DNA of 64,000 nucleotides, taken from assembly GCF_003971235.1 (NCBI RefSeq), contig NZ_CP034661.1, forward strand, positions 4,836,001 through 4,900,000, read 5' to 3'. The position numbers and the translations under genes are program-made. Positions within the stretch are counted from its first letter, which is position 1. Every line of letters begins with the position of its first letter. Shown here one piece after another: positions 8,543-17,442 of this stretch. The stretch comes from Chryseobacterium aureum (GTDB taxonomy: Bacteria; Bacteroidota; Bacteroidia; Flavobacteriales; Weeksellaceae). The notes beneath the pieces were generated by a model. The model had not been told where the DNA came from and searched no databases. It saw nothing but the letters and a program-made list of their open reading frames with translations.

Positions 8543-9011
8543 AAAAACACTAAAGGGTAAACTTGAAATACTTTTCATTTATGGCCCTATCAAAAATGCA
8601 GAAGGAACAACGGTGGCAGCTAACTACTTTCCGGTAGGATGCCTAACAACGAATGAAATTAATAAAACCGTTGAAACAAAGGAGGGGACTATTACAAAGT
8701 GTGACTTATCACCGGAACCAACTTATGGACGTAAATCGTATCAAGCAACATTCGAGGCAGTGGCGATAGAAAATGACGGGCTTAAAACCAGCTATGATTC
8801 TATTTCCGAGGTTATGGATGAAGCTCATGCGAATGAAAAACCTATTTACTGGAAAATCGAAACTACACTTTCAGATGGCACTAAAAAAACAGAATACGGA
8901 AAGGGTATTTTGACAGAACTATCTAGAACAGCCCCTGTAGATGGTGAGATCACTTTTTCAGGAACGATTCAAGGTATTGGAGAAATTTCTAACACAGACT
9001 TACACGTATAA
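8532..9011 (+). CDS. Major tail (tube) protein
   Basis: Subunit of the tail tube. The 159 residues are beta-rich, with the TP901-1-like pattern: GCLTTNEINKTVETKEGTIT near residue 36 (a strand plus the loop seen in tube proteins), then SPEPTYGRKSYQATFE and a closing FSGTIQGIGEI strand. It directly precedes the two tail assembly chaperones, as in most siphoviruses. A second protein with similar features lies at 14751-15248. Confidence 0.85.
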   Translation: MAGEKTLKGKLEILFIYGPIKNAEGTTVAANYFPVGCLTTNEINKTVETKEGTITKCDLSPEPTYGRKSYQATFEAVAIENDGLKTSYDSISEVMDEAHANEKPIYWKIETTLSDGTKKTEYGKGILTELSRTAPVDGEITFSGTIQGIGEISNTDLHV

Positions 9012-9013
9012 AC

Positions 9014-9379
9014 ATGGCAAACTATATTAGAATTAACATTGGAGGCAAAGAGAGGGGTGCGAAGCTTGGAATAGGGTTTTTAAAGCAAATTACTGAAGCT
9101 GAGAAAATAGACCTCACTGAGTTATTTGTCAAAGCTGAATCCGAAACTCTTTTGTTTCTTCCGGTAATGATATTTCATTCAATATCCTATAATGATAAAA
9201 TTGCGGGCAATGAAGTTGATTATACTCAGGATGACGTTTATGACTGGGTCGATGAAATAAGCATTCAATCTGAAGAAATTCAAACGTTTTCAAAGGCATG
9301 GATTGAGTCTATTAAGGTTCACATGCCAAAAACAGAAGACGAGGGAAAGAAGACGCCTCAGAAAGGGGCAAAAAAATAA
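9014..9379 (+). CDS. Tail assembly chaperone, short form (gpG-like)
   Basis: Coats the tape measure protein during tail building. The 121 residues start with MANYIRINIGGKERGAKLGI, a common opening of these proteins, followed by helices and a lysine-rich end. The final codons GCA AAA AAA TAA form an A-AAA-AAA slippery heptamer right at the stop. Ribosomes slipping back one base here would read on into the next frame and make the long G-T form. Confidence 0.85.
   Translation: MANYIRINIGGKERGAKLGIGFLKQITEAEKIDLTELFVKAESETLLFLPVMIFHSISYNDKIAGNEVDYTQDDVYDWVDEISIQSEEIQTFSKAWIESIKVHMPKTEDEGKKTPQKGAKK
9370..9376 (+). other. Programmed -1 frameshift site (A AAA AAA)
   Basis: Seven A in the register required for a -1 slip (NNA AAA AAA), immediately followed by the zero-frame stop TAA. 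The -1 frame is open across the site, continuing to 9729. The downstream frame has no ATG near its start, so slippage is the plausible way to translate it. A pause-inducing stem downstream was not clearly seen. Confidence 0.8.
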
Positions 9380-9729
9380 ACATTGATTTTGATGTTATTT
9401 CTGTTGCCTTGACGGAATTAAAATGTCCCTCCTATGATTATGTTTTAGATATGACATGGAGGGAATTTATTTTAAGGCGTGAGGGCTTTTTTCGTGAAAG
9501 AAAAAATGAAGAGACGCGTCAAATGAAACACACCAGGGTAATATCTTACTTTACCTTAGTGGCTACGGGTGCAATAGATACTAAGAAATTATCATTAGAT
9601 AAGTTTTTACCTATCAAAGAAGGCGCATCAAAAGGGAATAAAATTGAGGATTGGCAGAAGGAGGCATTATTGAATGCTATTAATGGAGTGGTGAATGAAT
9701 CTGGAGGTAGAATTAGGGGCGAGTCCTGA
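9376..9729 (+). CDS. T domain of tail assembly chaperone (made by -1 frameshift)
   Basis: Open -1 frame continuing the upstream chaperone; the fusion would be about 238 residues. The extension begins INIDFDVISVALTELKCPSY and contains YVLDMTWREFILRREGFFR, which looks like the second chaperone domain that binds the tape measure in lambda-type phages. The earliest conventional-looking initiation codon is a TTG at 9409, within a region that the frameshift would translate anyway. The end overlaps the tape measure start by 35 bp. Confidence 0.8.
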   Translation: MNIDFDVISVALTELKCPSYDYVLDMTWREFILRREGFFRERKNEETRQMKHTRVISYFTLVATGAIDTKKLSLDKFLPIKEGASKGNKIEDWQKEALLNAINGVVNESGGRIRGES

Positions 9730-12478
9730 ACAGTTAGGCAGGGACTTAAATAGAGCCGGGCAGATGATCCGGGACTTTGTAAATCAAGCTGAACGGATTG
9801 GTGAAGTTGGCGATAAACTGACTTCATTAGGTCAAAAATTAACAGCGGGGCTTACATTGCCTATTATTGGGCTGGGTGTCGCATCTGTAAAGGCATACGG
9901 GGATATTCAGGCATTGCAAAAAGGATTAGAGGCAGTGATGGGTAGTTCAGTAAAAGCCTCTGCTGAATTGCAAAGATTGAAAGAGGTTGCTAAGCTCCCT
10001 GGACTTGGGATGGAAGAAGCAGTAAAGGGTTCCATTAATTTGCAATCAATTGGATTTTCAGCCAGCAATTCAAGAAATATATTGCAGCAATTCGGGAACG
10101 CTGTTGCCACAGTAGGTAAAGGTAGAGCCGAATTTGAAAGGGCCATATATGGTGTCCAGCAGTTGGCAAATACACAGCTTCCGCTTGGTGAGGACTTAAA
10201 CATCATTAAAGATGCCGTTCCACAGGTTTCTAAACTACTTACTGAGGCGTTCGGAACTTCCAGAAGTGATGATTTAGCAAAAATGAAAATTACTTCTAAG
10301 CAAGTATTAGATGTAATTTTAAATGGATTGGAAAAACTGCCTAGAGTTTCCGGAGGGATTAAAGGTGCCTTTGAAAATTTAGGAGATTCTCTTAAAAGCA
10401 ACTTTTCAAGAGTTGGCAAAGTATTAGATGATAACTTAGATATAAGCGGCTTAATTGATAAGCTTACAGCGGGTATTGATAGGCTCGTTTCCGGTTTTGA
10501 AGATCTTAATCCAGGAGTACAGAAAGGTATTATTGTTGTTGCTGGTCTGGCTGCAGCAATAGGTCCGTTATTAATTGGATTAGGTGGAATTATGTCACTT
10601 ATTCCCACTATAGTTTCCGGGGCGGGAGCCCTTGTTTCTGTCTTTGGTGCATTGTCTGGTCCTGTAGGATTAACAGCATTAGCATTAGGTACTTTAACGG
10701 CGGGTGTTATTGCTTATAATCTGGCAAATGAAACAGCTGAAGACCGGGCGGAAAGATGGTCTAGAAGCTTGTCAAAAGCAACTGCATCAGCGCAGGCAGA
10801 AGTTTCAGCATTAGATCAACTGTATAAGAAAACACAGGATACTTCTTTGTCTATCAATGAAAGAAAAGCTGCTGTAGATGAATTACAACGTTTATATCCT
10901 TACTACTTTAAAAATATCAGTGATGAAATTATCTTAAACGGTAATGCATCAAAATCTTACAATGAATTAAGAGGGGCGATTGTTCGAGCGTCATTAGCCC
11001 GTGCTGCTCAGGATGAAATAGACAAAAGAAGTCAACAGCGCTTATCCGAGGAACTTGAAATAAGAGACAAAATAAACAAAGCAGTTGAATCTTATAAAAA
11101 CCCTCAGCCTGTTAACATTTCAATTTCTGGCGGGACCGGCGGTGTAGGAACGCAAATAACCAGAACTGCTGAAGAAGTAAGAAAACAGGCTGCTTTGGTT
11201 GTGTTTGAAAATGTCAAGGCCTTGAAAAAACTCGGGGCCGACTATGACAAAGAAAACAAAGCGTTAATTGATATTATTAATTCGGGGTATTCTGATATTG
11301 CCAAAGTTAATGCTGATGGTGGAGATAACTTTGCTAAAACCATCAATTTAGATAAGGCTAAAAAAGAGACAGAAAAACAGCTTGCAGAGGTATTTTCTAT
11401 AGGGTCAATTGCAGAATTGCAACAAAGAGCAACTTTATTAAAGAAAGCGATAGATACTTCAGTAGATGACATTGTTAAAATTCGAAAGTTAGATAAGTTC
11501 GGGAACGATACTAATAAAAAAGGACAACCTTATTTTACTGGCGAGGTCTTAAGCCTGGATGATGCTAAAAATAAACTTGAGCAATTATTAGCACAAATTG
11601 AATTTTTGCAAATTAAGCCACCACAAGGACTGGCTGATTTAAAAGTATTCAGAGAAGGATTCACTAGCGAAATAAACGCCTTAAACAATGCCGCATCAGG
11701 ATTTAATTTTAATCTAGGATCAGAGAGCTCAAATCCTTTTGACAATATTATAAAAAATATAGATACGCTTGGCTCATCAATAGCAAAAGTTGAAGATTTT
11801 AGAAGCGCTATTTCTACAAATCTACAGCAGATGAGTACTGATGTATCAGGAAGCATTAATACCATTGGAGATTCGTTTCTTAGTCTTCCTCAAAAAATAG
11901 GGTTTGGGATTGACAGCTCAAAATTAAAACAAGAAGAATTCACCAAGTTGGCTGAAAACTTCAATAAGGACTTTAAAAGCCTAATTGATTCATCTATATC
12001 CAGTGGTTTAACAGACATGTTTAGCTCAATAGGTGCGGCTATTGGAAACGGTGGAGATGTTATTGGCGCTGTAGGCAATGGTCTTCTAAAAATGTTTGGT
12101 GGTTTTCTATCAGATATGGGGGCTATGTTGATAAAATACGGAACATTGGCAATAATGAAAGGTACGCTGGATGAAATTATCAAAACAGGAGGTTATCAAG
12201 CAGTAGCGGCTGGTATTGCTGCAATTGCAGTAGGCGCTGCATTATCTGTAGCGGGCGGCGCTATTGGTTCTCGGGCAAAATCGGGAATGTCTGGCGGAAG
12301 TACTTCCACGGGTGCAGGCGCTGATTACACAGGCAATACATATTCTTCAAATTACAGCTCAGGTGGTGGATATGGAGGTGGGTATGGAGAGGTAGTATTC
12401 AGAATAGACGGGTATGAACTTAAAGGCGTCCTTGATAGAGTTAATGGTAAAAGTGATAGATTAAATGCAGGTAACTAG
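9695..12478 (+). CDS. Tail tape measure protein
   Basis: Sets tail length and helps DNA cross the cell envelope. The 927 residues show a tape-measure N-terminal domain (YGDIQALQKGLEAVMGSS and GSINLQSIGFSASNSRNILQ, residues 70-160), a hydrophobic membrane-like block at about 275-345, long helical coiled-coil stretches, a second hydrophobic region at about 790-870 rich in Gly/Ala, and a glycine/serine-rich linker near the C-terminus. At roughly 1.5 angstrom per residue, 927 residues would imply a tail of about 140 nm; that ratio is general knowledge, not measured here. Confidence 0.93.
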   Translation: MNLEVELGASPEQLGRDLNRAGQMIRDFVNQAERIGEVGDKLTSLGQKLTAGLTLPIIGLGVASVKAYGDIQALQKGLEAVMGSSVKASAELQRLKEVAKLPGLGMEEAVKGSINLQSIGFSASNSRNILQQFGNAVATVGKGRAEFERAIYGVQQLANTQLPLGEDLNIIKDAVPQVSKLLTEAFGTSRSDDLAKMKITSKQVLDVILNGLEKLPRVSGGIKGAFENLGDSLKSNFSRVGKVLDDNLDISGLIDKLTAGIDRLVSGFEDLNPGVQKGIIVVAGLAAAIGPLLIGLGGIMSLIPTIVSGAGALVSVFGALSGPVGLTALALGTLTAGVIAYNLANETAEDRAERWSRSLSKATASAQAEVSALDQLYKKTQDTSLSINERKAAVDELQRLYPYYFKNISDEIILNGNASKSYNELRGAIVRASLARAAQDEIDKRSQQRLSEELEIRDKINKAVESYKNPQPVNISISGGTGGVGTQITRTAEEVRKQAALVVFENVKALKKLGADYDKENKALIDIINSGYSDIAKVNADGGDNFAKTINLDKAKKETEKQLAEVFSIGSIAELQQRATLLKKAIDTSVDDIVKIRKLDKFGNDTNKKGQPYFTGEVLSLDDAKNKLEQLLAQIEFLQIKPPQGLADLKVFREGFTSEINALNNAASGFNFNLGSESSNPFDNIIKNIDTLGSSIAKVEDFRSAISTNLQQMSTDVSGSINTIGDSFLSLPQKIGFGIDSSKLKQEEFTKLAENFNKDFKSLIDSSISSGLTDMFSSIGAAIGNGGDVIGAVGNGLLKMFGGFLSDMGAMLIKYGTLAIMKGTLDEIIKTGGYQAVAAGIAAIAVGAALSVAGGAIGSRAKSGMSGGSTSTGAGADYTGNTYSSNYSSGGGYGGGYGEVVFRIDGYELKGVLDRVNGKSDRLNAGN

Positions 12479-14714
12479 TATAGGAGTAAGCGAAAGCGCA
12501 TTTTCGCTCACATATGATAAATTGAATCACGTTCTGACGGGCAATAATAATTTCTCTGTGATAGTTGGTGATATAGGCGATGAGCCGTCAGGCAGTTTTT
12601 ATGTGAATTATTCAACAACAGAATCGTTTTTTACATTTTTACCTCCTGATGGTGTCGATGCTGAACAACCCAAACTTGTTAAGTTAGGAATAAATTCACT
12701 ACTGTTTAATCTTGATAAAGGCAATTATACATTCTATATAACCTTTACCTCATTTTACGCAGCGGATGTTGTAATACCTATTTATCTCAGTGTTGTTGAA
12801 ATTGAAGATCCGGGAGGCGGAGGCACAACTGAACGAGACTATAAATTGAAGTATTTTTTTGAGAATGAGCCAAGGAATGGAGAAGTTTACCGATGTGAAA
12901 TTCATATGGATAAATTTGATGGAAATCCCAAAGAGATAGAAGGTACGGCAGATTATAAATTCCAGAATAAAAAGGATCATTTTGACCCTGTAGTCGCATC
13001 AAATCTAAATCTAAAATTATTAGCAAGTACTGACCTTGATCTTCAGGATCTTTATTCAGAAGATGAGCAAACATACAAGGTTTTTCTTAAGAAAAATGAT
13101 CAGGTAATATTTATTGGTTTTCTTAAACCGGACGGAATAAATGAAGATTATGTTTATGATAAATGGATGCTTGATATTGACGTTTTTGATGGTTTATCAA
13201 CGCTTAAAAACCTATCCTTCACTAATGATAATGGTATAAGGTTCTCCGGAAAATACACTGGATTAAATATAGTAACAACTTGTCTTAAAAAGACAGGGCT
13301 TGATTTGCCCATAAATATCAATTGTGCTGTAATGTACGAAACAGGTCCCGGAAGTCTAAGCGCATTTGAAACGTTTTTCCTGAACACAGAAAGATATTAT
13401 CAAAACGGTTCAGATCCTATGGACTGCGAAAGCGTTATTAAATCTATTTTACAGCTTTTCAATGCAACTCTGATTCAGCATAATGGGGAATGGTATATAT
13501 ACAGGACAATTGATCTAGAAATACCTACAGTAACATTTAATAAGTTTTACAACAATATTTACCAAAGTACTTTCATAATAAGTCCTTTGGTAGAAATTGG
13601 AAGCCAAATAAACGACTTTGAAATATTCCATTGTAGTTCAAATCAAAGAAAAAGTATTTCTCCGAGTGTACAGGCGTATAGAGTTACTTACCAATATGGG
13701 AACGCAAGTTCTGTTTTTTCTAATAGTGAACTACAATTACAGGGCGGAGGCCTTGATATACCCGGCTGGACAGTTCATAATGTTGACGGTATGGTATATA
13801 GAAATGAAAACGGAAAAGGATTAACCTCGAAAACATATACCGGATCTGATGACGCATTATTAATTGAATTAAATCAATCCATAGACATCAACAAGGGTGC
13901 TGTTATAAAAATGATTATTCGATTTGCTAATGAAGGAATAAACTCAGTAGGATTAAGGTTTTCCATTGGTGTAAATGGTAAATTCTTCAATACTGATGAT
14001 GAACAGTGGCAAGATAGCGGACATATTAATTTTATCGCAAATTATAGTTTTGAGGGCTTTTACCCAGGTTCAGGAATAAAAAAATGTAAAGGACTTGGTG
14101 AAGCTACGTATGAGATGACGGTTAAGGCTCCGGAAGATGGTCATTTAGCATTAACGGTTTACAGGGATAGACACGAATTAGGAGCAGGTGACTTTATTAT
14201 TCGCTCAATAAACGTTATTCCTAATGACTCCGGAAACATTAAAGGCCGTGATTTTACCGCTCAAAGGCTGAAAAGAATATCAACCGTTACCAAGCCCAAC
14301 ATAACGCTTTTCAACGGTGATTCAGTTTCTGATTTGTTCGTTGGGACTATCTATAAAAATGACGCAGATACGCCAACAGAAAAATGGTTCAGGCTAAATG
14401 ATCCGAACGGTAGTACTACCGGATTGCAGGAGTTATTGTCAATAAATGCTGAAGATAATCTTCGAATGTCACCACGTCCTATGATCATATTCGAAGGTGA
14501 TGTTTGCGGGTACTTACCATTTATAAGCTATATAAAAATAGACGGACATGAAGGGAAAGCATTCCAGCCAACCCAATACTCATTCAATACAGGAAAAGGC
14601 ATATTAAGACTTACAAGCCGTGAGTTTTCGTCAGCATATATGCAAAAGGATATTGACTTTAGAATTGATCAGCAGGATAATTATGGAAATGAAACTAAAG
14701 TGACGATAGTTTAG
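12465..14714 (+). CDS. Tail hub / baseplate protein, 749 aa
   Basis: It follows the tape measure gene with a 14-bp overlap, where the distal tail and hub proteins are encoded. The protein is beta-rich throughout. Residues 1-115 look like an immunoglobulin-like domain, followed by a Gly-rich linker (DPGGGGTTE). Residues 120-300 resemble hub-type structural repeats, and later parts resemble carbohydrate-binding folds. I do not recognise a specific family. The distal tail protein and the hub may be combined in this one chain, since no separate distal tail gene is seen. It closes the element-D unit. Confidence 0.65.
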   Translation: MQVTSIGVSESAFSLTYDKLNHVLTGNNNFSVIVGDIGDEPSGSFYVNYSTTESFFTFLPPDGVDAEQPKLVKLGINSLLFNLDKGNYTFYITFTSFYAADVVIPIYLSVVEIEDPGGGGTTERDYKLKYFFENEPRNGEVYRCEIHMDKFDGNPKEIEGTADYKFQNKKDHFDPVVASNLNLKLLASTDLDLQDLYSEDEQTYKVFLKKNDQVIFIGFLKPDGINEDYVYDKWMLDIDVFDGLSTLKNLSFTNDNGIRFSGKYTGLNIVTTCLKKTGLDLPININCAVMYETGPGSLSAFETFFLNTERYYQNGSDPMDCESVIKSILQLFNATLIQHNGEWYIYRTIDLEIPTVTFNKFYNNIYQSTFIISPLVEIGSQINDFEIFHCSSNQRKSISPSVQAYRVTYQYGNASSVFSNSELQLQGGGLDIPGWTVHNVDGMVYRNENGKGLTSKTYTGSDDALLIELNQSIDINKGAVIKMIIRFANEGINSVGLRFSIGVNGKFFNTDDEQWQDSGHINFIANYSFEGFYPGSGIKKCKGLGEATYEMTVKAPEDGHLALTVYRDRHELGAGDFIIRSINVIPNDSGNIKGRDFTAQRLKRISTVTKPNITLFNGDSVSDLFVGTIYKNDADTPTEKWFRLNDPNGSTTGLQELLSINAEDNLRMSPRPMIIFEGDVCGYLPFISYIKIDGHEGKAFQPTQYSFNTGKGILRLTSREFSSAYMQKDIDFRIDQQDNYGNETKVTIV

Positions 14715-14721
14715 CTGATTT

Positions 14722-14739
14722 TCACTATATTAGAGATAA
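14722..14739 (+). promoter_or_regulatory. Late element E (18-bp repeated motif)
   Basis: Exact copy of TCACTATATTAGAGATAA, 11 bp before the ATG at 14751 and directly after the hub gene stop. It would drive the receptor-binding and lysis block. Confidence 0.7.
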
Positions 14740-14750
14740 AGGGGTTTGAA

Positions 14751-15248
14751 ATGAAGATGATAAAGGGAGAGGAAAACCTATTTTATATAAAAAAGAACGG
14801 AAACTGGGTTCCGGCGGCATGCCTTACGGCCAGTCCTATTTCAGAAAGTTCCGAAACTATAAAGACGACCACCCGCGACAATGCCGGATGGAATACTGAC
14901 TATCCTACAAATCAAAGCTATACAATTGCCTTATCTGGTGTTATGATTAAAGATGATTCAGACAGCGGTAATAATGTGGTTTCATACCGGGAATTAAGAT
15001 CATATAAGCGTAACAGAACACTCATAGAATGGATGCGCAAAACCCTTAACGGATGGTATGTAGATTCCGGGAAAGCGCATATCACAGAAATTTCAGATTC
15101 CGATACAGCCGGAGAATTTATCACTTTTAATGCGACTCTATTAGGGTATGGAAAACCTGAAGAATCTACAGATAAGGTGTATTTGTTAGGAACAGAAGAG
15201 AATGAACTATTAACAGACGAAATATATCAAGTAATTAAAACAGATTAA
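14751..15248 (+). CDS. Second tail-tube-like protein, 165 aa
   Basis: Its pattern resembles phage major tail proteins of the TP901-1 family: an N-terminal FYIKKNGNWVPAACLTASPI strand, the loop SESSETIKTTTRDNAGW, a central SYTIALSGVMI strand and a late ITFNATLLGYG strand. Yet the tube gene proper is at 8532. Being placed after the hub and before the tail fibre, it may form a tail-tip ring, a fibre-anchoring ring or a decoration domain. The family likeness is judged by eye only. Confidence 0.6.
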   Translation: MKMIKGEENLFYIKKNGNWVPAACLTASPISESSETIKTTTRDNAGWNTDYPTNQSYTIALSGVMIKDDSDSGNNVVSYRELRSYKRNRTLIEWMRKTLNGWYVDSGKAHITEISDSDTAGEFITFNATLLGYGKPEESTDKVYLLGTEENELLTDEIYQVIKTD

Positions 15249-15249
15249 A

Positions 15250-16872
15250 ATGGCAGAGAATTTAGGAGAGGTTAATCCAGATTTAATAATCATTAAAAGA
15301 GTTTCAGAATTACCCAGTGATGCAAACCCACAGGAAATACTTGGAGCCAATACAAACGGTAGATTAGTAAGAACGCAGTACTCAGATCTGAAAGCATCGG
15401 TAACATCAGGGATAAAAGGAGAGGCAACTCCATCAAGTTCGCCGACTACTTGGGCTCCGGGGGATTCAAATCTATATGAGAGATGGGACGTTAAAACAGC
15501 CGGAACATATACAAACTTTAAAAACGGAGCTACACCACCTGTGCCTATTGAGGTTACAGCGGACGATTTAAGAAATAATTATGTTCAAATATGGGTTACT
15601 AATGGCGTTTCAGAAAAAGTGCTGTCAGAAAAACCCGTAAAAGACGTAACAGATACCTTTGAGCCAGAAAACAATCAAGATCCTCAAGGAGGTAAACAGA
15701 TCAATGACTATTACACTAAAAAAACTGTTGTAAAGTCGAGAAATCTTATTAATCCGGCAGCGGTTGACTTTGATCATTATTATAGTGATGGTCCCAAGGC
15801 AATTGTAGACAATACTGGTTTTAATTGGGTGGTTACTGAGTCCATTCCTGTAACGGAGGGTAAAACATATGTTCAGTCTCACGATCCAAACAATGTGCCA
15901 ATCGTAGTTGGTGGGTATTTTAAAAATGAAACTGATACAACAGCTGTTGCTAATATAGTAGGTTTTACTCCTGAAGATGGTACAGGAGCTGGTTTCACAG
16001 TGCCCGTAGGGCAGGAAATTAAATATGTGAGATTAAGTATTAATACTACCGATAATACACATTCAGAGATTGCAGGAAACTACCAGCTGGAAGAAGCTCC
16101 GTATCATTCCCTGTATACACCATATTTTGACCCGATTGAAATCACAAGTTTAAAACCAGAATTTAACTCGTTGAATAATTGGTCAGGCAAGCATATTACT
16201 CATGCCGGAACATCAATACCAGCAGGCTATCCGAAACAGTTTGACCTTAATTACAGATACCCGGATATTGCCGCCAATAGGTTAGGCGCTATCATGAATA
16301 ACATTTCAGTTCCGTCATCAACGATCAGAATGACAAAATCTGACGGTTCGGCGGTAGCCTATCCATTGCGAGCCTTCTCAAATGAGGCATCGACGGTAAA
16401 CTATCAGAATGCTATAATTGATAAACTTAACGGTCCTGAAGATCCGGCTTTAGTCGCGCTGGATTTTGGAGTGAATGATTATGTTGCAGACCAAAGCGAT
16501 ATTGATAATTACGCAACATTTGACATGACTTCTGAGGACAGGGCCACATTCATAGGTGCCACCAACTTTGTGATCAAAAAAATACTTCAGGCAAAGCCAA
16601 CTCAAAGAATAGTGTTGTTGACGCATTTTACAGATACAGCTGTTGCATTTGTGTCATCTTATGCGAACTTAAACAAAGCAATTGAACGTATTGGCGAGTA
16701 CTGGGGAATTCCTGTATGTAAAGTATATCAGAAGGCAGGTTGGGGTGTTAAGAACGGAGTAAACATTTTGGGAACTATGTGCCCTGACGGAATTCATCCG
16801 GCTTCAATGTCATCTGATTATTCTGTCCAGCAGTTAAGCCGCATTTACGGAGATTTTATTGAAAGTATATAA
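15250..16872 (+). CDS. Tail fibre/spike with C-terminal SGNH hydrolase domain
   Basis: The first about 300 residues are a beta-rich attachment and stalk region (residues 1-90 resemble tail fibre N-termini; about 160-300 look like a carbohydrate-binding jelly roll). Residues 312-540 form an SGNH/GDSL-type esterase: block I Ser322 in HAGTSIPAG, block III Asn409 in FGVNDY, and block V Asp513/His516 in PDGIHP. Such domains remove acetyl or other esters from surface polysaccharide, so this is the likely receptor-binding enzyme. It starts 1 bp after the tube-like gene. Confidence 0.8.
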   Translation: MAENLGEVNPDLIIIKRVSELPSDANPQEILGANTNGRLVRTQYSDLKASVTSGIKGEATPSSSPTTWAPGDSNLYERWDVKTAGTYTNFKNGATPPVPIEVTADDLRNNYVQIWVTNGVSEKVLSEKPVKDVTDTFEPENNQDPQGGKQINDYYTKKTVVKSRNLINPAAVDFDHYYSDGPKAIVDNTGFNWVVTESIPVTEGKTYVQSHDPNNVPIVVGGYFKNETDTTAVANIVGFTPEDGTGAGFTVPVGQEIKYVRLSINTTDNTHSEIAGNYQLEEAPYHSLYTPYFDPIEITSLKPEFNSLNNWSGKHITHAGTSIPAGYPKQFDLNYRYPDIAANRLGAIMNNISVPSSTIRMTKSDGSAVAYPLRAFSNEASTVNYQNAIIDKLNGPEDPALVALDFGVNDYVADQSDIDNYATFDMTSEDRATFIGATNFVIKKILQAKPTQRIVLLTHFTDTAVAFVSSYANLNKAIERIGEYWGIPVCKVYQKAGWGVKNGVNILGTMCPDGIHPASMSSDYSVQQLSRIYGDFIESI

Positions 16873-16879
16873 TATATAA
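16864..16879 (+). promoter_or_regulatory. Possible degenerate late element before lysis genes
   Basis: AGTATATAATATATAA matches 12 of 16 positions of the late element and ends 8 bp before the holin start. The region is almost pure A/T and overlaps the end of the fibre gene, so chance is a real alternative. Confidence 0.25.
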
Positions 16880-16887
16880 ATAATGAA

Positions 16888-17442
16888 ATGGGGAATCCAA
16901 TAATAAATTTTATCGTTAATAATTTGATTTCTATTCATTCTGGACCGGCAGCAAGCAAAGCGTTTTCAGCTTTTAAACTAGCAGCTGTTTCAGCAGTTGG
17001 ATTATCTATTTCTGAAAGATTCACCGAATGGTATTTAGAAAGTCAACTATTCATCATTCTTCTTACAGGAGCCTTATTTTTCGATTTAGGATTTGGAGTT
17101 GCTAAACACTTGAAACTACATACTTTTTCATTTAAGAAAATGTTGACCGGGTTCATGACTAAACTGGCGGTGGTAATTGCTGGGTATTTTTTAACAGAAG
17201 CTTTTATTCAGATATTATCTGATGCAGATCTTGATAGTGTTTATTTCAAGGTAGCAACAAAGCTAATGCTTTTTATATATCCTGCTGGAAATACATTCGT
17301 AAATATTGGGATTCTTTCTAATGGCAAATTTCCATCTGAGGGGTTTATGAAGCGTTTCGAAAAGTTTAACAAGACTTTTGATGTTATGGTATTTAAACAA
17401 AAAGAAGATGAAAGCAAGAATACTGATAATAATCCTTCTTAG
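16888..17442 (+). CDS. Probable holin, 184 aa
   Basis: Membrane protein with about three or four hydrophobic segments (residues 25-42, 53-72, 88-107, 128-150). The stretch GALFFDLGFGVAKHLKLHTF followed by KKMLTGFMTKLAVVIAGYF is like phage holins of the toxin-secretion/lysis type, where a short charged loop separates two membrane helices. It is the first of three overlapping genes followed by spanin and endolysin. The C-terminal tail is polar. Function is inferred from topology and neighbours. Confidence 0.7.
   Translation: MGNPIINFIVNNLISIHSGPAASKAFSAFKLAAVSAVGLSISERFTEWYLESQLFIILLTGALFFDLGFGVAKHLKLHTFSFKKMLTGFMTKLAVVIAGYFLTEAFIQILSDADLDSVYFKVATKLMLFIYPAGNTFVNIGILSNGKFPSEGFMKRFEKFNKTFDVMVFKQKEDESKNTDNNPS

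Noticed and set aside
9014..9040. ACTATATTAGA inside the chaperone gene, resembling the late element
   Set aside because: It encodes the conserved NYIRI residues after the start codon, lacks the flanking TC and GATAA parts and is downstream of the ATG. Chance overlap with coding sequence.
9907..10608. Long open frame on the minus strand (233 codons)
   Set aside because: Lies wholly inside the tape measure gene, with low-complexity Ser/Pro composition typical of an antisense shadow.
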